DNA of 64,000 bases. Source: Rhizobium sophorae (GTDB taxonomy: Bacteria > Pseudomonadota > Alphaproteobacteria > Rhizobiales > Rhizobiaceae). This document shows positions 29,254 through 38,900 of this stretch, piece by piece (position 1 is the first letter of the stretch; each line of letters begins with the position of its first letter). The stretch is taken from positions 140,808-204,807 of the forward strand of contig NZ_JABFCN010000001.1 in assembly GCF_013087515.1 (NCBI RefSeq), written 5' to 3'. The notes beneath the pieces were generated by a model. The model saw only the letters and a program-made list of their open reading frames with translations, made no database searches and was not told where the DNA came from. The position numbers and the translations under genes were made by a program.

Positions 29254-30027
29254 TCAGGACATGCCCTGCTCGAGGACTTGGACGCCCGTTGGCGTACTGA
29301 CGCGTTCCCGGAAGATCGTCTTCAGCACGCGCCAGCCGTCCGGAAGGGCACGCAGATTGCTGACGCCGTAGATACGTTCCGATTCAAAGCTCGCGACTTC
29401 CATGATTTTGAGCTTGTTCTTCAGGGCCCGCAAATTGATCAGCGTCTCAATTTCGAAGCCGTCGCAATCGGCACGCAGCAAGGGAACATGCCGTCTCCAA
29501 AAGCCCATGTAGCCGTAGCACAGATCGCTGAAAGAGCTGCCATAGAGCATCCGGACCAGGAGGGTCAGGCCCAGATTGCCGAAACGGCGGATGACTGTCA
29601 TATCGCTGGTGCCGCCACCCTGCATAAAGCGGGAACCCTTGACGAAATCCGCACCTGAAACAAGAGCCGCGACGAACAGGATGATTTCATAGGGATCCAT
29701 CGACCCGTCAGCATCAAGCATCACGATCATGTCACCAGATGCGGCTTCGAAGCCCGTCCGCAATGCGATGCCTTTGCCCTTCTTGGGCTGAAGCACGATC
29801 TTGACATCATCGCGCATGCTTCGCGCGATATCCGGCGTTCCGTCTGTCGATCGCCCGTCGACGATGATAATTTCATGCACCCATGTCGGTATGCGGGGCA
29901 AGAGCAGCTTAATGTTTTCCGCTTCGTTCAAAGTTGGAATGACGAGCGAGGTCCTTGGCAAATTGAACATCGGACCCTGGACTGGGATTGAGGTATGCGA
30001 GGATGGTAAAGCTTCGATTGTAGACAT
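29254..30027 (-). CDS. Family 2 glycosyltransferase, dolichyl-phosphate mannose synthase-like
   Basis: This 257-residue GT-A enzyme has SLVIPTLNEAENI, IIIVDGRSTDGT and MIVMLDADGSMDP, the order seen in dolichyl-phosphate-mannose/polyprenyl-phosphate sugar synthases. It has no long membrane tail. The start at 30027 is set by AAGGAGAG. It could charge polyprenyl phosphate for the GT-C-like protein downstream (inference). Confidence 0.88.
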   Translation of the reverse strand: MSTIEALPSSHTSIPVQGPMFNLPRTSLVIPTLNEAENIKLLLPRIPTWVHEIIIVDGRSTDGTPDIARSMRDDVKIVLQPKKGKGIALRTGFEAASGDMIVMLDADGSMDPYEIILFVAALVSGADFVKGSRFMQGGGTSDMTVIRRFGNLGLTLLVRMLYGSSFSDLCYGYMGFWRRHVPLLRADCDGFEIETLINLRALKNKLKIMEVASFESERIYGVSNLRALPDGWRVLKTIFRERVSTPTGVQVLEQGMS

Positions 30028-30144
30028 AAGCTCTCCTTGGCGTTTTGGACCGCGTGACAAATCGCAAATCGACGATGCCCCTGAGCTCTTGGGCCGAGAG
30101 GAGGACTAAACTCTCCCCAACCGGGAAGAGTATGTGGTTAAGCC

Positions 30145-31485
30145 TCAATGTACTTTGATCAGATCGCCTGGCTGTAAGACCGTTTCTTCGGTCGCAGGTT
30201 CGACGATGACACCATTCGGTCCAGGCCGAACGATTTCGAATTCAACATCGGAGGTATCATTCGACGACACCATGGACTGGAAAATTTCAAGATCGCTCTC
30301 GGTCGTCTTCAACGCCGTGGATAGGCCTCTTTCGGCATCCGCTGCCGACTTTTCGATCTCGATCTTGCGTTCGATACGATCGCGCTCAACGTCTTGTTTG
30401 GCTGCCGCCAGCCGTTGCTTTGCGCTCTCGACATCGATGACGGCTTGCTGCTTTCGATCTTCCGACTCGGTCAGTTCGCTTTGTGCCCGGGTCAACTCAA
30501 TGCTCGTGACAAGTTTGTTTTTGGCCAAATTCTCGATACTTGCCAGCCGATCCTGGCGGACCCGAATGGTGGCATCATAATTGCCGACTCGTGCCTGACG
30601 CAGATCGAGATCGGCCTGAGCATTGGCAACAGATTTTGCGTAAGCACTGCTCTGCGCATCCTTGCTGGTCGTTACCAATTGGCGCTGCCATGCCTCATCA
30701 TCCAGCAACCGTTGAGCATCGGGGTCGGGACCAAGAACAGGTGTGCCAATGCTGGCAATTTGTACGGAATCGCGCTTCGCCCTGAGCACCTCCGTTCGCG
30801 ACGCAAGCCGCTTCAGGTCGGCCAGCCCAGCCTTCAACCGCTCGATCTGGCGTGAAATTTCCACGCTCTGCCATGGCTCAATACTCTTCGCCGCCATGCC
30901 ACCCGCTTGCGCGACGGCATGCAGAACAGTCATGCCATCAACATATCGAAACGACCCAGGATTCCGAACCGGTCCGGTAATATAAATTGGCTGATGCTCA
31001 ATCTTGACGATATTCACGAACCCCTTTCTGCCGACCAAATTTTCGTACGAAGGAAGAATTGTCGCCTCCACATCCGCCGGAGGAAGGCCTCGAACCGGGA
31101 AGCGTCCCAAAAGAGGAAGCGAAATCGTCCCGTCCGCTTCAACGACGTATTCGCCAGTGAGCTCGGGCCGCTGGTAAAAGTTCCAGGGAACCGTGCCCCG
31201 TGAGCCCGTCCAGCGATCTTCGACGGAGGCCAAGCTTTCGTAAAATGCGAGATCCAATTTATCGCCTGAGCGAAGAACGTCACGCAACAATTGAGGCAGT
31301 CGCGCCGAAGTCTCACCAGTTGTGACAACCGAGACCGCTTCCGTGGGCGCAGGTAACTCTTCCGCTGCTGACGTCAAAGGAGCAATTGCCGTAAATACCA
31401 TCCACAGTATTGTTTGACTTAGGCGAGAACAGCTTCTCAACCTATATTCAGGCATCGCTGGAGATATTATCTTCGAAAGCTTCAT
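30145..31485 (-). CDS. Polysaccharide export protein (Wza/ExoF type)
   Basis: The 446-residue protein has a signal or anchor segment (about 25-42). A polysaccharide-export domain includes LRSGDKLDLAFYES and VVEADGTISLPLLGRFPV, then a SLBB-like region (IYITGPVRNPGSFRYVDGMTVLHAVAQAGG). A long coiled coil (about 215-400) is rich in Gln, Ala and Lys. The domain order resembles rhizobial ExoF, which has a periplasmic coiled coil. It is the first gene of the operon. Confidence 0.9.
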   Translation of the reverse strand: MKLSKIISPAMPEYRLRSCSRLSQTILWMVFTAIAPLTSAAEELPAPTEAVSVVTTGETSARLPQLLRDVLRSGDKLDLAFYESLASVEDRWTGSRGTVPWNFYQRPELTGEYVVEADGTISLPLLGRFPVRGLPPADVEATILPSYENLVGRKGFVNIVKIEHQPIYITGPVRNPGSFRYVDGMTVLHAVAQAGGMAAKSIEPWQSVEISRQIERLKAGLADLKRLASRTEVLRAKRDSVQIASIGTPVLGPDPDAQRLLDDEAWQRQLVTTSKDAQSSAYAKSVANAQADLDLRQARVGNYDATIRVRQDRLASIENLAKNKLVTSIELTRAQSELTESEDRKQQAVIDVESAKQRLAAAKQDVERDRIERKIEIEKSAADAERGLSTALKTTESDLEIFQSMVSSNDTSDVEFEIVRPGPNGVIVEPATEETVLQPGDLIKVH

Positions 31486-32111
31486 GTTTCGAATTTCCGC
31501 TTTGAAAGCGCTAAACGCTCTCCGATCTCTTTAAGGCTAACATAATATTAACCATATTCAATAGTACTTAACAACGATTAATACATCTGCCAGACAGGCT
31601 AAGAGTCTGCGTTGAAAAGAATTCAATAAAAGTAATATCTTGCGGCGACTGGGCAGCACTTCGAAACCTTTGGCCTTATCGGTTTATTTGACGATCTGCA
31701 GGGTGAATTTTGCGTCTTTGCCATGCAGCTCTCAGCGTTAGTCCATCAGAGCCGCCATCGGCGAAGAGATGTCTGAGCCAAGGCCAGAGAATGGTTTCAA
31801 GGGCGAAACTTGCGCCGTCGCGATCCTGGATGTCGGCAGAGTCCAGGGATGGCTTTCGGCGCTTCCGGTCATCCCCGGCGCGGGTTTCGACGTTCTGATC
31901 CGGGATGGCGAACCGATTTGCATCCGCGCTTGGCCAGCGCCATTTATCCGAAAAATGGCATTATGTTATGTATTTCAGATATCTACAGGCATAGAACCTA
32001 TTGAGATAGATTGCCCGCCATTGAGGTGGGCTCTCGGTACAGGCCGACCGCTCTCCCGCAAATGATGCCTGGCTACGTCGCCGGCGGTCAACGACAGGAA
32101 AAAGGTCCATT
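31486..32111. promoter_or_regulatory. Promoter region of the polysaccharide operon and possible gene fragment
   Basis: The first ~150 bp (31490-31640) are strikingly AT-rich for this genome and lie directly upstream of the export gene, so the operon promoter is expected here. Farther on, about 31769-31960 (+) reads as GETCAVAILDVGRVQGWL and VIPGAGFDVLIRDGEPICI with coding-like third positions. There is no clear start signal or family, so it may be a relic. Confidence 0.4.
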
Positions 32112-33063
32112 ATGTCCGCAAATGAAAAGCCACTTATTGCGATTGTCGGTGCAACGAGCAAACAGGGGCGCAGCGTCGCCGCGGCACTCCTTGAGAGCCA
32201 ACGTTTCCGCGTCCGTGCTTTAACCCGGAAAAAGGATTCGCCTGAAGCTTTACGTCTGGAGAAACTCGGCGCTGAAATCGTAAAGGTCCCGCTCGAACTT
32301 GGCCGTCAAAAAGACCTCGTTGCTGCCTTCGCAGGCGCGGACGGTGCATTTTTGATGACGGCCGATCGCCCCGCCGGAGACGATTGAGGCCCCTCTCGGC
32401 CGGCAACTGGCGGATGCCGCAGTTGAGGCCGGCGTTGGGCATGTTGTTTTCAGCACCCTCGAAAATGTCGACAAGATCAGCAGGGGCACGAAGTATGCCC
32501 CGCATTTTACCGACAAAGCGCGCATTGCAGACCATATTCGCGGCCTGCCTATCTCTCATTCCTTCGTCATGCTGGCGTTCTTCTACACCAATCTTCTCGA
32601 ATATTATGTGCCCCGCATGGAGGGCGACACTCTCCTCCTGCCGATTTATCTTCCCGAAGATTTCCGAGCGCCTTTTGTCGATCCGCTGACGGCGACCGGG
32701 CCGGTCGTGCTCGAAATTTTCTCAAACCCAGAGCGTTACAACGGCAAAACGCTGCCGATCGTTGGGGATATCATTTCTCCGCGGGAGATGGTCGAAACCT
32801 TTCAGCGTGTGACCGGGCTCAAGGCCGAGTATCGAAACGCTTTCACCAGAGATGGCCTGCTGCGCTATTTTCCAGAGTTTGCCGCCAACGAACTTCTCGT
32901 TCGAGAGATTCTCGGGATGGTCGAATATGCTGTCGAATATGGATACTTCGGCAAGGAGCATGACCTCGAATGGAGCCGTCGCCGGAACCCCGACACGCTC
33001 AACTGGGAGCAGTATCTACGGAAGACGGGGTGGCGTGGCAATAAACAATCTTTTGGATTCTAA
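32112..33063 (+). pseudogene. NmrA-family NAD(P)-binding protein, frameshifted
   Basis: The first part (IAIVGATSKQGRSVAAALL, GADGAFLMTADRP) is the NAD(P)-binding half of an NmrA-like atypical SDR. From 32377 the protein continues in the next frame (PETIEAPLGRQLADAAVEAG ... HVVFSTLENVDKIS ... FVDPLTATGPVVLEIF) to 33063. One C too many in CCCC at 32369-32372 explains the break. Without it the protein would be ~316 residues, a normal length. It may be a genuine pseudogene or a homopolymer sequencing error. Confidence 0.85.
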
Positions 33064-33163
33064 AGCGCATCGCGATCTCGGATTCGCTTGTCGCGCTTTG
33101 GCTCTTTGTTTTTCCGCAGGTCGTTAGCGCAAAACCGCTGCACACTTTTGCGCGACAAGATTT
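33064..33163. repeat. Mosaic rhizobial repeat
   Basis: This gap holds an AAAGCGC...GCGCTTT palindrome and a segment GCGCAAAACCGCTGCACACT followed by TTTGCGCGAC, both recurrent motifs of Rhizobium intergenic repeats. It lies between the convergent NmrA and LysR genes. Confidence 0.6.
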
Positions 33164-33166
33164 AAA

Positions 33167-34087
33167 TCACGATGGCCGGATTCCCGGCAATCTGGAAATC
33201 TCGGCGACGAGAAAGTCGACGAGAAGCCGAACGCGGGCAATGGCTGCGCGCTCCGGAACGATCAGCAAGCTCACCGGAACCGGCGCAGGACGATAATTGC
33301 CAAGCACGACCTCGAGCTGACCGTCGTCCAGAAGATCGTGAACCAACCAGAGGTGTGCGGGCCCAATGCCGCGTCCGGCGGCAAGGGCTTTGCGCGCCGC
33401 AAGCCCGTGATCGACGCGCAACTTGCCGCTCACCGGGATCATCAGGCTTGTGCCATCGGGAGAGGAAAGAACGAGCTGATCGCTCCCCGCCACATTGGAC
33501 ATTATGACGGTTTCGTAGCGTGACAGATCGGCGGGGCGCTCCGGCCATCCGCGGGCGGACAAATAGGTGGGCGCGCCGACCAGCAGCCGATGGCTTTCTC
33601 CGATCGCATGAAGTTTCATGGCACTGTCGGCGAGAGGCCCAAGACGGAGTGCCACGTCGACGCCTTCGCGAACCAAGTCGATCCGCTCGTCCGTCAGATT
33701 GAGGTCAACCCGGATGTCCGGATGCTTGTCCTGGAAGTCAAATATGAGGCGGGTGACGTGCATCACGCCGAGCGCTGCCGTACACGAAAGTCGAACAGCA
33801 CCGGCGGGCGCCTGACGGGCATCTCTCGCTTCTTCAGCAGCCTGTTCGACCAGACGCAATATCTGAAGGCAGTTCGTATAATAGCGGCTGCCCTCGTCGG
33901 TCAGGCTTACGCGACGCGTGGTTCGGCTGAGAAGCGGCACGCCGACAGCCTCTTCAAGCTCATTGAGGTGCCGCGTTACGGTGGATTGACCGACACCCAG
34001 CTCCCTTGCGACCATCGACAGATTGCCGCGTTCGGCGACGCGAACGAAGGTGCGCATTCTGTCGAGAGACAGTCCGGCGTTATCCAT
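33167..34087 (-). CDS. LysR-family transcriptional regulator
   Basis: This 306-residue regulator has a typical N-terminal HTH (LSMVARELGVGQSTVTRHLN) and a periplasmic-binding-like effector domain (RIDLVREGVDVALRLGPL) close to the CrgA/AaeR branch that controls redox and SDR genes. It is convergent with the broken NmrA gene. The effector is unknown. Confidence 0.92.
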   Translation of the reverse strand: MDNAGLSLDRMRTFVRVAERGNLSMVARELGVGQSTVTRHLNELEEAVGVPLLSRTTRRVSLTDEGSRYYTNCLQILRLVEQAAEEARDARQAPAGAVRLSCTAALGVMHVTRLIFDFQDKHPDIRVDLNLTDERIDLVREGVDVALRLGPLADSAMKLHAIGESHRLLVGAPTYLSARGWPERPADLSRYETVIMSNVAGSDQLVLSSPDGTSLMIPVSGKLRVDHGLAARKALAAGRGIGPAHLWLVHDLLDDGQLEVVLGNYRPAPVPVSLLIVPERAAIARVRLLVDFLVAEISRLPGIRPS

Positions 34088-34187
34088 TCTTCAGCACAGT
34101 GATCCTCATTCATTCCATGTAGGGAATAATCTGGGCTATACCTAGTTCGAGCACACGGTCGCACTTCATTCGGCAGATCATGCCAAC

Positions 34188-35225
34188 TTACCGCGTCGAG
34201 CCGCGCGGGATGATGGAGAAGCCGCAATCGACCTTGCCTTCACCGGGCGGCTCGTCGCGAATGGCGCGTAGCAGCATGTCGGCGACGCGGTGGCCGATAT
34301 CGTAGCGTGCAATCTGCACCGTCGTCAGCGTCGGCTGGGTGAAGGCCGAAAATTCCAGATCGTTGAAGCCGCAGATGCCGACATCCTTCGGCACGCTGAT
34401 TCCGCGCACGGCGCATTCGATGAGGACCCCGAGCGCCAGATCGTCGCTTTGGGCAAAGACGGCATCGATATCCGGCACGCGCTGCAACAGGCGGGCAAAC
34501 AATTCCCTGCCGAGGCCGGTGCTGCTTCCTTCATCTCCGCCAATGGCGAGATCGGGATCGAAACGGCCCGCTTCCCGCAGCGCGGCCTCATAGCCTTCCT
34601 TCCGGCGACGCGAGCGAATATCCGTGCCGCGGCCGATGAAGCCGATCCTCTCATAACCCCTCGACAGCAGGAAGCGGGTGGGTTCGGCGCCTGCCGCATG
34701 ATGATCGAGACCGACGACCAGCGTTGTCGGCTCCTGGCTGAGATCGATGATATGGGCGATCGGACAGGCGGCATTTTCGATCAGCGGCAGAAGATCACGA
34801 TAGGATTCGGCGCCGGCGATGATGACGCCGGCCGGCTTCTGCGTCAGGACGGATTTGAGTTCGCCGGCCTCGCCGTCGGCATGGTGGAGCGTATTGGAAT
34901 ATTGGACGCGGAATTCGGTTGCGCGCAAACAATCCTCGATGCCGATCATCAGGCCGGCGAAGCCGTGCTGGTGCAAAGCGGGTGTGATGACGCCGATGAT
35001 ACCGTTATGGCGGCCGGCCAGCGCCCGGGCGGCAAGATTGGGGATGTACCCCATCTCCTCCACCGTGCGCAGGATGGTCTGGCGCAGATCCTCCGAGACG
35101 ATTTCAGGATTGCGAAGCGCGCGCGAAATCGTGATGGGGCTGACCCCCACCTTCTTCGCCACATCGCTCAACTTCACCTGCGCACCGCGCCTGGCCTTCC
35201 GCCCCCGCTCCACTGCTGCCCTCAT
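34188..35225 (-). CDS. LacI-family transcriptional regulator (GntR-like)
   Basis: The 345-residue protein has the LacI HTH (VKLSDVAKKVGVSPITISRAL) with hinge helix PNLAARALAG, then a sugar-binding-protein fold with VGICGFNDLEFSAF. It resembles gluconate/sugar-acid repressors. No sugar catabolic genes adjoin it, so its targets lie elsewhere. The ATG at 35225 lacks a strong ribosome site, and a GTG sixteen codons on is possible. Confidence 0.88.
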   Translation of the reverse strand: MRAAVERGRKARRGAQVKLSDVAKKVGVSPITISRALRNPEIVSEDLRQTILRTVEEMGYIPNLAARALAGRHNGIIGVITPALHQHGFAGLMIGIEDCLRATEFRVQYSNTLHHADGEAGELKSVLTQKPAGVIIAGAESYRDLLPLIENAACPIAHIIDLSQEPTTLVVGLDHHAAGAEPTRFLLSRGYERIGFIGRGTDIRSRRRKEGYEAALREAGRFDPDLAIGGDEGSSTGLGRELFARLLQRVPDIDAVFAQSDDLALGVLIECAVRGISVPKDVGICGFNDLEFSAFTQPTLTTVQIARYDIGHRVADMLLRAIRDEPPGEGKVDCGFSIIPRGSTR

Positions 35226-35773
35226 CGCCCCGTTATATCTAGCCCGCGAGACTCGCTTGCCCTCGAATCGCGGTCTTTACTTTCTGAAGAAGAAATAATT
35301 TAGAGTCTACTAACATTTTATATTCGCAACAGAATCCGGAATATAACTTCTAGAAAGAGCAATAATTTCGTCTATCGGCGAATTACGGAGGCATGCGGCA
35401 AACGGATCACCGCCTCCGGGAATAAGTCCATTTAATTTCGAATGAAAACATCGCGGAGGACGCGAGCGGGGCAACATCAGGCCGGATTTTTGAGAAGCTC
35501 CAACCCCGGGGAGCGAAGATTAAATTCCAGTCATATCTTACAGATCGGCAATATAAACATGATCAAACTTTAATTTGTAAATCTGCTTGGTGGGATCATA
35601 TGAATCCCCAGCGCCAATTCTTCTCTTCCCCCGGTCGCCGCCCTCGACGACTGCGCGTTCCCAAGAGGAATTGGCGCCAAACGCCATCCGACGCCAGGTC
35701 CCAGGACATGGAACCACGACGCCATCCAAAGCCAACGTTCTCGCAAGGGATCATCACCCAAGGGACCACCACC
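35226..35773. other. Gap upstream of the HtrA/DegP gene
   Basis: This 548-bp gap is AT-rich from about 35285 to 35350 and again at 35545-35590. It probably holds the divergent promoters. An in-frame ATG at 35600 would extend the protease by 58 residues, but those residues are Arg/Pro-rich and precede a normal signal peptide, so I treat this as leader. Confidence 0.4.
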
Positions 35774-37279
35774 ATGTCGCACATCCTCCGGAACCATCGC
35801 ACAGCAGCCCTTGTCGGGGCCGCCATCATCGCCGGCGCAGCCTGCCTGCCCTTCGCCATCAACGCCTCCAATGCCGTTGCCGCGCCGTCGGATACCGGCG
35901 GCATTCTCGCCCCCAGCGGCTCCTTCGCCTCCATCGTCGATGCCGACAAGCCTGCCGTCGTCACCATCACCACCACAATGAAGGCGACCGATGTCAGCGC
36001 CGGAGAGCAGGAATCGCCGATGGACGAGCAGTTCCGCCAGTTCTTCGAGGATCAGGGTATCCCGCTGCCGCGCCAGGCACCGCAAAAGCGACCTTCGCAG
36101 CAGGCGATGGCGCTCGGCTCCGGCTTCATCATCAGCCCCGACGGGGTGATCGTCACCAACAACCATGTCATCGACAATGCCGTCGACATCAAGGTGACGC
36201 TCGACGACGGCACGGAGCTTCCGGCCAAGCTGATCGGCACCGATCCGAAATCCGATGTCGCCGTGTTGAAGATAGAGGCGGGCAAGCCGCTGCAGACCAT
36301 TGCCTGGGGCGATTCCGATCGGCTGAAGCTCGGCGACCAGATTCTGGCGATCGGCAATCCCTTCGGCATCGGCACCACGGTGACATCAGGCATCGTCTCG
36401 GCGCGCGGCCGCGACCTGCACAGCGGCCCCTATGACGATTTCATCCAGATCGACGCGCCGATCAACCATGGCAATTCCGGCGGCCCGCTGGTCGACCGCA
36501 GCGGCAATGTCGTCGGCATCAACACCGCCATCTATTCGCCGAATGGCGGCAGCGTCGGTGTCGGTTTCGCCATTCCTTCCGACGAGGCCAAGGCGATCGT
36601 CGCCAAGCTGCAGAAGGACGGCTCGATCGATCACGGCTATCTCGGCGTGCAGATCCAGCCGGTTACCAAGGATGTCGCCGATGCCGTCGGCCTCGACAAG
36701 ACCGGCGGTGCGCTGGTTGCCGCCGTCACCGCCGATACGCCGGCCGCCCATGCCGGCCTGAAGCCCGGCGATATCGTCACGTCGGTTGGTGGCAAGAGCG
36801 TCAAGACGCCGAAGGATCTGTCGCGCCTGGTCGCCGATCTTGCGCCGGGCGCCAAGGAAGCGCTCAGCGTCTGGCGCGACGGCAAGACGATCGAGCTCAA
36901 CGTCACCGTCGGGACCAATGAGGAAGGCCAGAAGCAGGCGGCGGCCGAAAGCCCCGACACTCAAGATCAGAGCAGCGGCCAGCCGAGCCTCGGCATCGGC
37001 CTTGCGGATCTCACGCCCGACGTGCGCCAGCAGCTCAACCTGCCGCGCTCCGTCAACGGCGCGGTGGTCGCCAAGGTCGCTCCTGACAAGTCTGCGGCTG
37101 CCGCCGGCATCCAGTCCGGCGATGTCATCGTCTCGGTGAATGACAGACCTGTTCATAGCGCCCGCGACGTCAAGACCGCGATTGCCGATGCCGGCAAGGC
37201 CGGCCGCAAGTCGGTGCTGCTGCTCGTCGAACGCGACGGCAACAAGACCTTCGTCGCCGTGCCGTTTGGGGCGGCCTGA
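35774..37279 (+). CDS. DegP/HtrA-family periplasmic serine endopeptidase
   Basis: This 501-residue protein has a signal peptide (TAALVGAAIIAGAACLPFAI). The trypsin-like domain has the triad His131 (NNHVID), Asp161 (KSDVAVL) and Ser235 (GNSGGPL), followed by two PDZ domains (YLGVQIQPVTKDVADAVGL at ~290 and SLGIGLADLTPDVRQQLNLP at ~410). It is a periplasmic quality-control protease/chaperone. ATG 35774 is chosen because it starts the signal peptide. A hairpin terminator follows. Confidence 0.95.
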   Translation: MSHILRNHRTAALVGAAIIAGAACLPFAINASNAVAAPSDTGGILAPSGSFASIVDADKPAVVTITTTMKATDVSAGEQESPMDEQFRQFFEDQGIPLPRQAPQKRPSQQAMALGSGFIISPDGVIVTNNHVIDNAVDIKVTLDDGTELPAKLIGTDPKSDVAVLKIEAGKPLQTIAWGDSDRLKLGDQILAIGNPFGIGTTVTSGIVSARGRDLHSGPYDDFIQIDAPINHGNSGGPLVDRSGNVVGINTAIYSPNGGSVGVGFAIPSDEAKAIVAKLQKDGSIDHGYLGVQIQPVTKDVADAVGLDKTGGALVAAVTADTPAAHAGLKPGDIVTSVGGKSVKTPKDLSRLVADLAPGAKEALSVWRDGKTIELNVTVGTNEEGQKQAAAESPDTQDQSSGQPSLGIGLADLTPDVRQQLNLPRSVNGAVVAKVAPDKSAAAAGIQSGDVIVSVNDRPVHSARDVKTAIADAGKAGRKSVLLLVERDGNKTFVAVPFGAA

Positions 37280-37308
37280 CGGTCGCACGAGCTTTTGCCG
37301 CAAACAGG

Positions 37309-37333
37309 AAAAGCCCGCCTGAGGCGGGCTTTT
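37309..37333 (+). terminator. Intrinsic terminator after the DegP gene
   Basis: AAAAGCCCGCC-tga-GGCGGGCTTTT is a perfect 11-bp stem with a tight 3-base loop and flanking A and T tracts, 30 bp after the stop codon. Confidence 0.88.
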
Positions 37334-37421
37334 CGACCGACCAGCGCGGAAAGGCCTTGGAGCCAAGCACCGCTCAGTCGGCAAGAAATCCATAGGGCGC
37401 CGTCCGCTCCTCTCTTCCTGC

Positions 37422-37817
37422 TCAGGGTGATTTCAGCTTGTTTGTCTTTGCGCGCATGCGGGATTTGCCCTTTTGGCGGTTTGCCTCTTGCCGCTTGATC
37501 GCGTCGGACTGGCTGCGTTGCGCGGCCTCCAATTGCTGCCGCGTCGGGAGATCATGGTCGTAGGTGGAAGCGCTGAATGCCGTCGCGTTGTCGAACGGAC
37601 CTTTGTGTGGACGCGCCAGACCATAGGCTTGCTTATCAGCGCTATCGATCCCCTGCTCCGCAGACGGTGACCGCGCTTGGCGAGCCTGCGTTATCAGATC
37701 GTCGGCGGTCGAGCTTGACGTCGCGCTTTTCCGCACGGGGGCGATGATCCCGCGTTTCCTGGCCCGGTCCTTTTGATCGGCGGGAATCCCAGACATGTCT
37801 TCTTGCTTGTTCGTCAT
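37422..37817 (-). CDS. Small hydrophilic hypothetical protein
   Basis: The 131-residue product is strongly polar and basic (DQKDRARKRGIIAPVRKSAT, RQKGKSRMRAKTNK), with no membrane segment, and is probably largely disordered. I know no family. The start at 37817 has only a weak ribosome site. Its neighbours are other small rhizobial proteins of unknown role. Confidence 0.55.
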   Translation of the reverse strand: MTNKQEDMSGIPADQKDRARKRGIIAPVRKSATSSSTADDLITQARQARSPSAEQGIDSADKQAYGLARPHKGPFDNATAFSASTYDHDLPTRQQLEAAQRSQSDAIKRQEANRQKGKSRMRAKTNKLKSP

Positions 37818-37866
37818 GTCATCGTGACGATCGTTTGGGGCGCCGGCGACGTCGCAGCGGGCCCGT

Positions 37867-38271
37867 TCACGGGATCTCGGACAATCGTTCAGGCAGCCTG
37901 GTTTTGGGAAAGCGGTAAGCTGGCGGCCGCAGCGAGGCGTCCGCACGCCCAGACGCCGTATATCGCGCGATCCGATAGGCTTTCACCGGGGCGCCGCCGT
38001 CATCCTGCCATCGGGCCAAGGAACCGTCTTCCATCGCCTGCGGAAGCGGGCCTGAACTCAACTGTGTCGCGAGATACATTTTCAGAGCCGATTTCAACGC
38101 GGCCTCGTCGACGATCCCCATCTGGAAACAATGAATGAGGAAACTTGTGGCGCTGATCTCGCCATCATCGGTCGCGTAGGTTTCGCCGCCACGAAAGCCG
38201 GCCTTTCGGAGGATGCGGTCCAGCATTCTCAAATTGTGGATATCGAAAAACTGATCTGATGTGGAAGACAT
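37867..38271 (-). CDS. Conserved small hypothetical protein
   Basis: The 134-residue protein begins MSSTSDQFFDIHNLRMLDRI and includes FLIHCFQMGIVDEAALKSAL, an alpha-helical pattern. Its C-terminus is Arg/Pro-rich. AAGGAGGACACC immediately before the ATG is a very strong ribosome site. It is the gene upstream of the 37422 protein on the same strand, 49 bp apart. No function can be assigned. Confidence 0.65.
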   Translation of the reverse strand: MSSTSDQFFDIHNLRMLDRILRKAGFRGGETYATDDGEISATSFLIHCFQMGIVDEAALKSALKMYLATQLSSGPLPQAMEDGSLARWQDDGGAPVKAYRIARYTASGRADASLRPPAYRFPKTRLPERLSEIP

Positions 38272-38462
38272 GGTGTCCTCCTTCGTTGGGGCTAGGGTTC
38301 GCTGGCGCCAGGACTTACTGGCGCGCCCCAAGCAGCGGTGCCCGTATCGTGCCCGCCGATAATTCAGCTTGCGCTCTTTGCCATCTGACCGCAACCTCAT
38401 TCGGCGACCGCCATTGATAATGGCGGGGCGGAACCCATTTTAGATAGAGGAGGATACGCATC

Positions 38463-38762
38463 ATGCAGTTCAACGATGAAGCGACCCTCACAAAGTCGTC
38501 GGCATTGCCGGTGGAGAGGCGTGTGCTGGTCGATCAGCTGCGAGAGGCGATCGCACGCCTGACGCACGGGTTGGCGGCCGCCGGATTGGTGGAATTCGTG
38601 CCGCCACTGCTGGAGATCAACAAACTTCTCCGCGATATGACGGACGAAATATCCCGTGCGGATTCGCTCTATTCCGATGAGGTTATCACGGGTACGATGC
38701 GCTTGATCAAGACATCGGAAGCCTTGCTTGAAAACCGGGTTATCGTGCAGACCATCCACTAA
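38463..38762 (+). CDS. Small helical hypothetical protein
   Basis: The 99-residue, mostly helical cytosolic protein includes VLVDQLREAIARLTHGLAAA and EINKLLRDMTDEISRADSLY. AGAGGAGG precedes the ATG. It is divergent from the 38271 gene and the first of several plus-strand small genes. No family is recognised. Confidence 0.65.
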   Translation: MQFNDEATLTKSSALPVERRVLVDQLREAIARLTHGLAAAGLVEFVPPLLEINKLLRDMTDEISRADSLYSDEVITGTMRLIKTSEALLENRVIVQTIH

Positions 38763-38900
38763 AGTCTGCCGACGCTTTGACATTCAGGCAGGCGGTCGCT
38801 GGACATCCTGCATCAAGCTGCTCGCTCCTCGTGCATCCATCATCATCACCGGTGCCCGAGTTCCGCAGATCGGCCGAGCCCACTTCCAAGGATAACCGCA

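Noticed and set aside
31769..32065. Possible PilZ-like or other small protein upstream of the NmrA gene
   Set aside because: Third positions look coding for ~190 bp, but there is no start signal or family match and the end is low complexity. It is recorded only as a possible relic in the promoter region.
35600..35773. Extended N-terminus for the DegP protease
   Set aside because: The extra 58 residues are Arg/Pro-rich and would bury the signal peptide.
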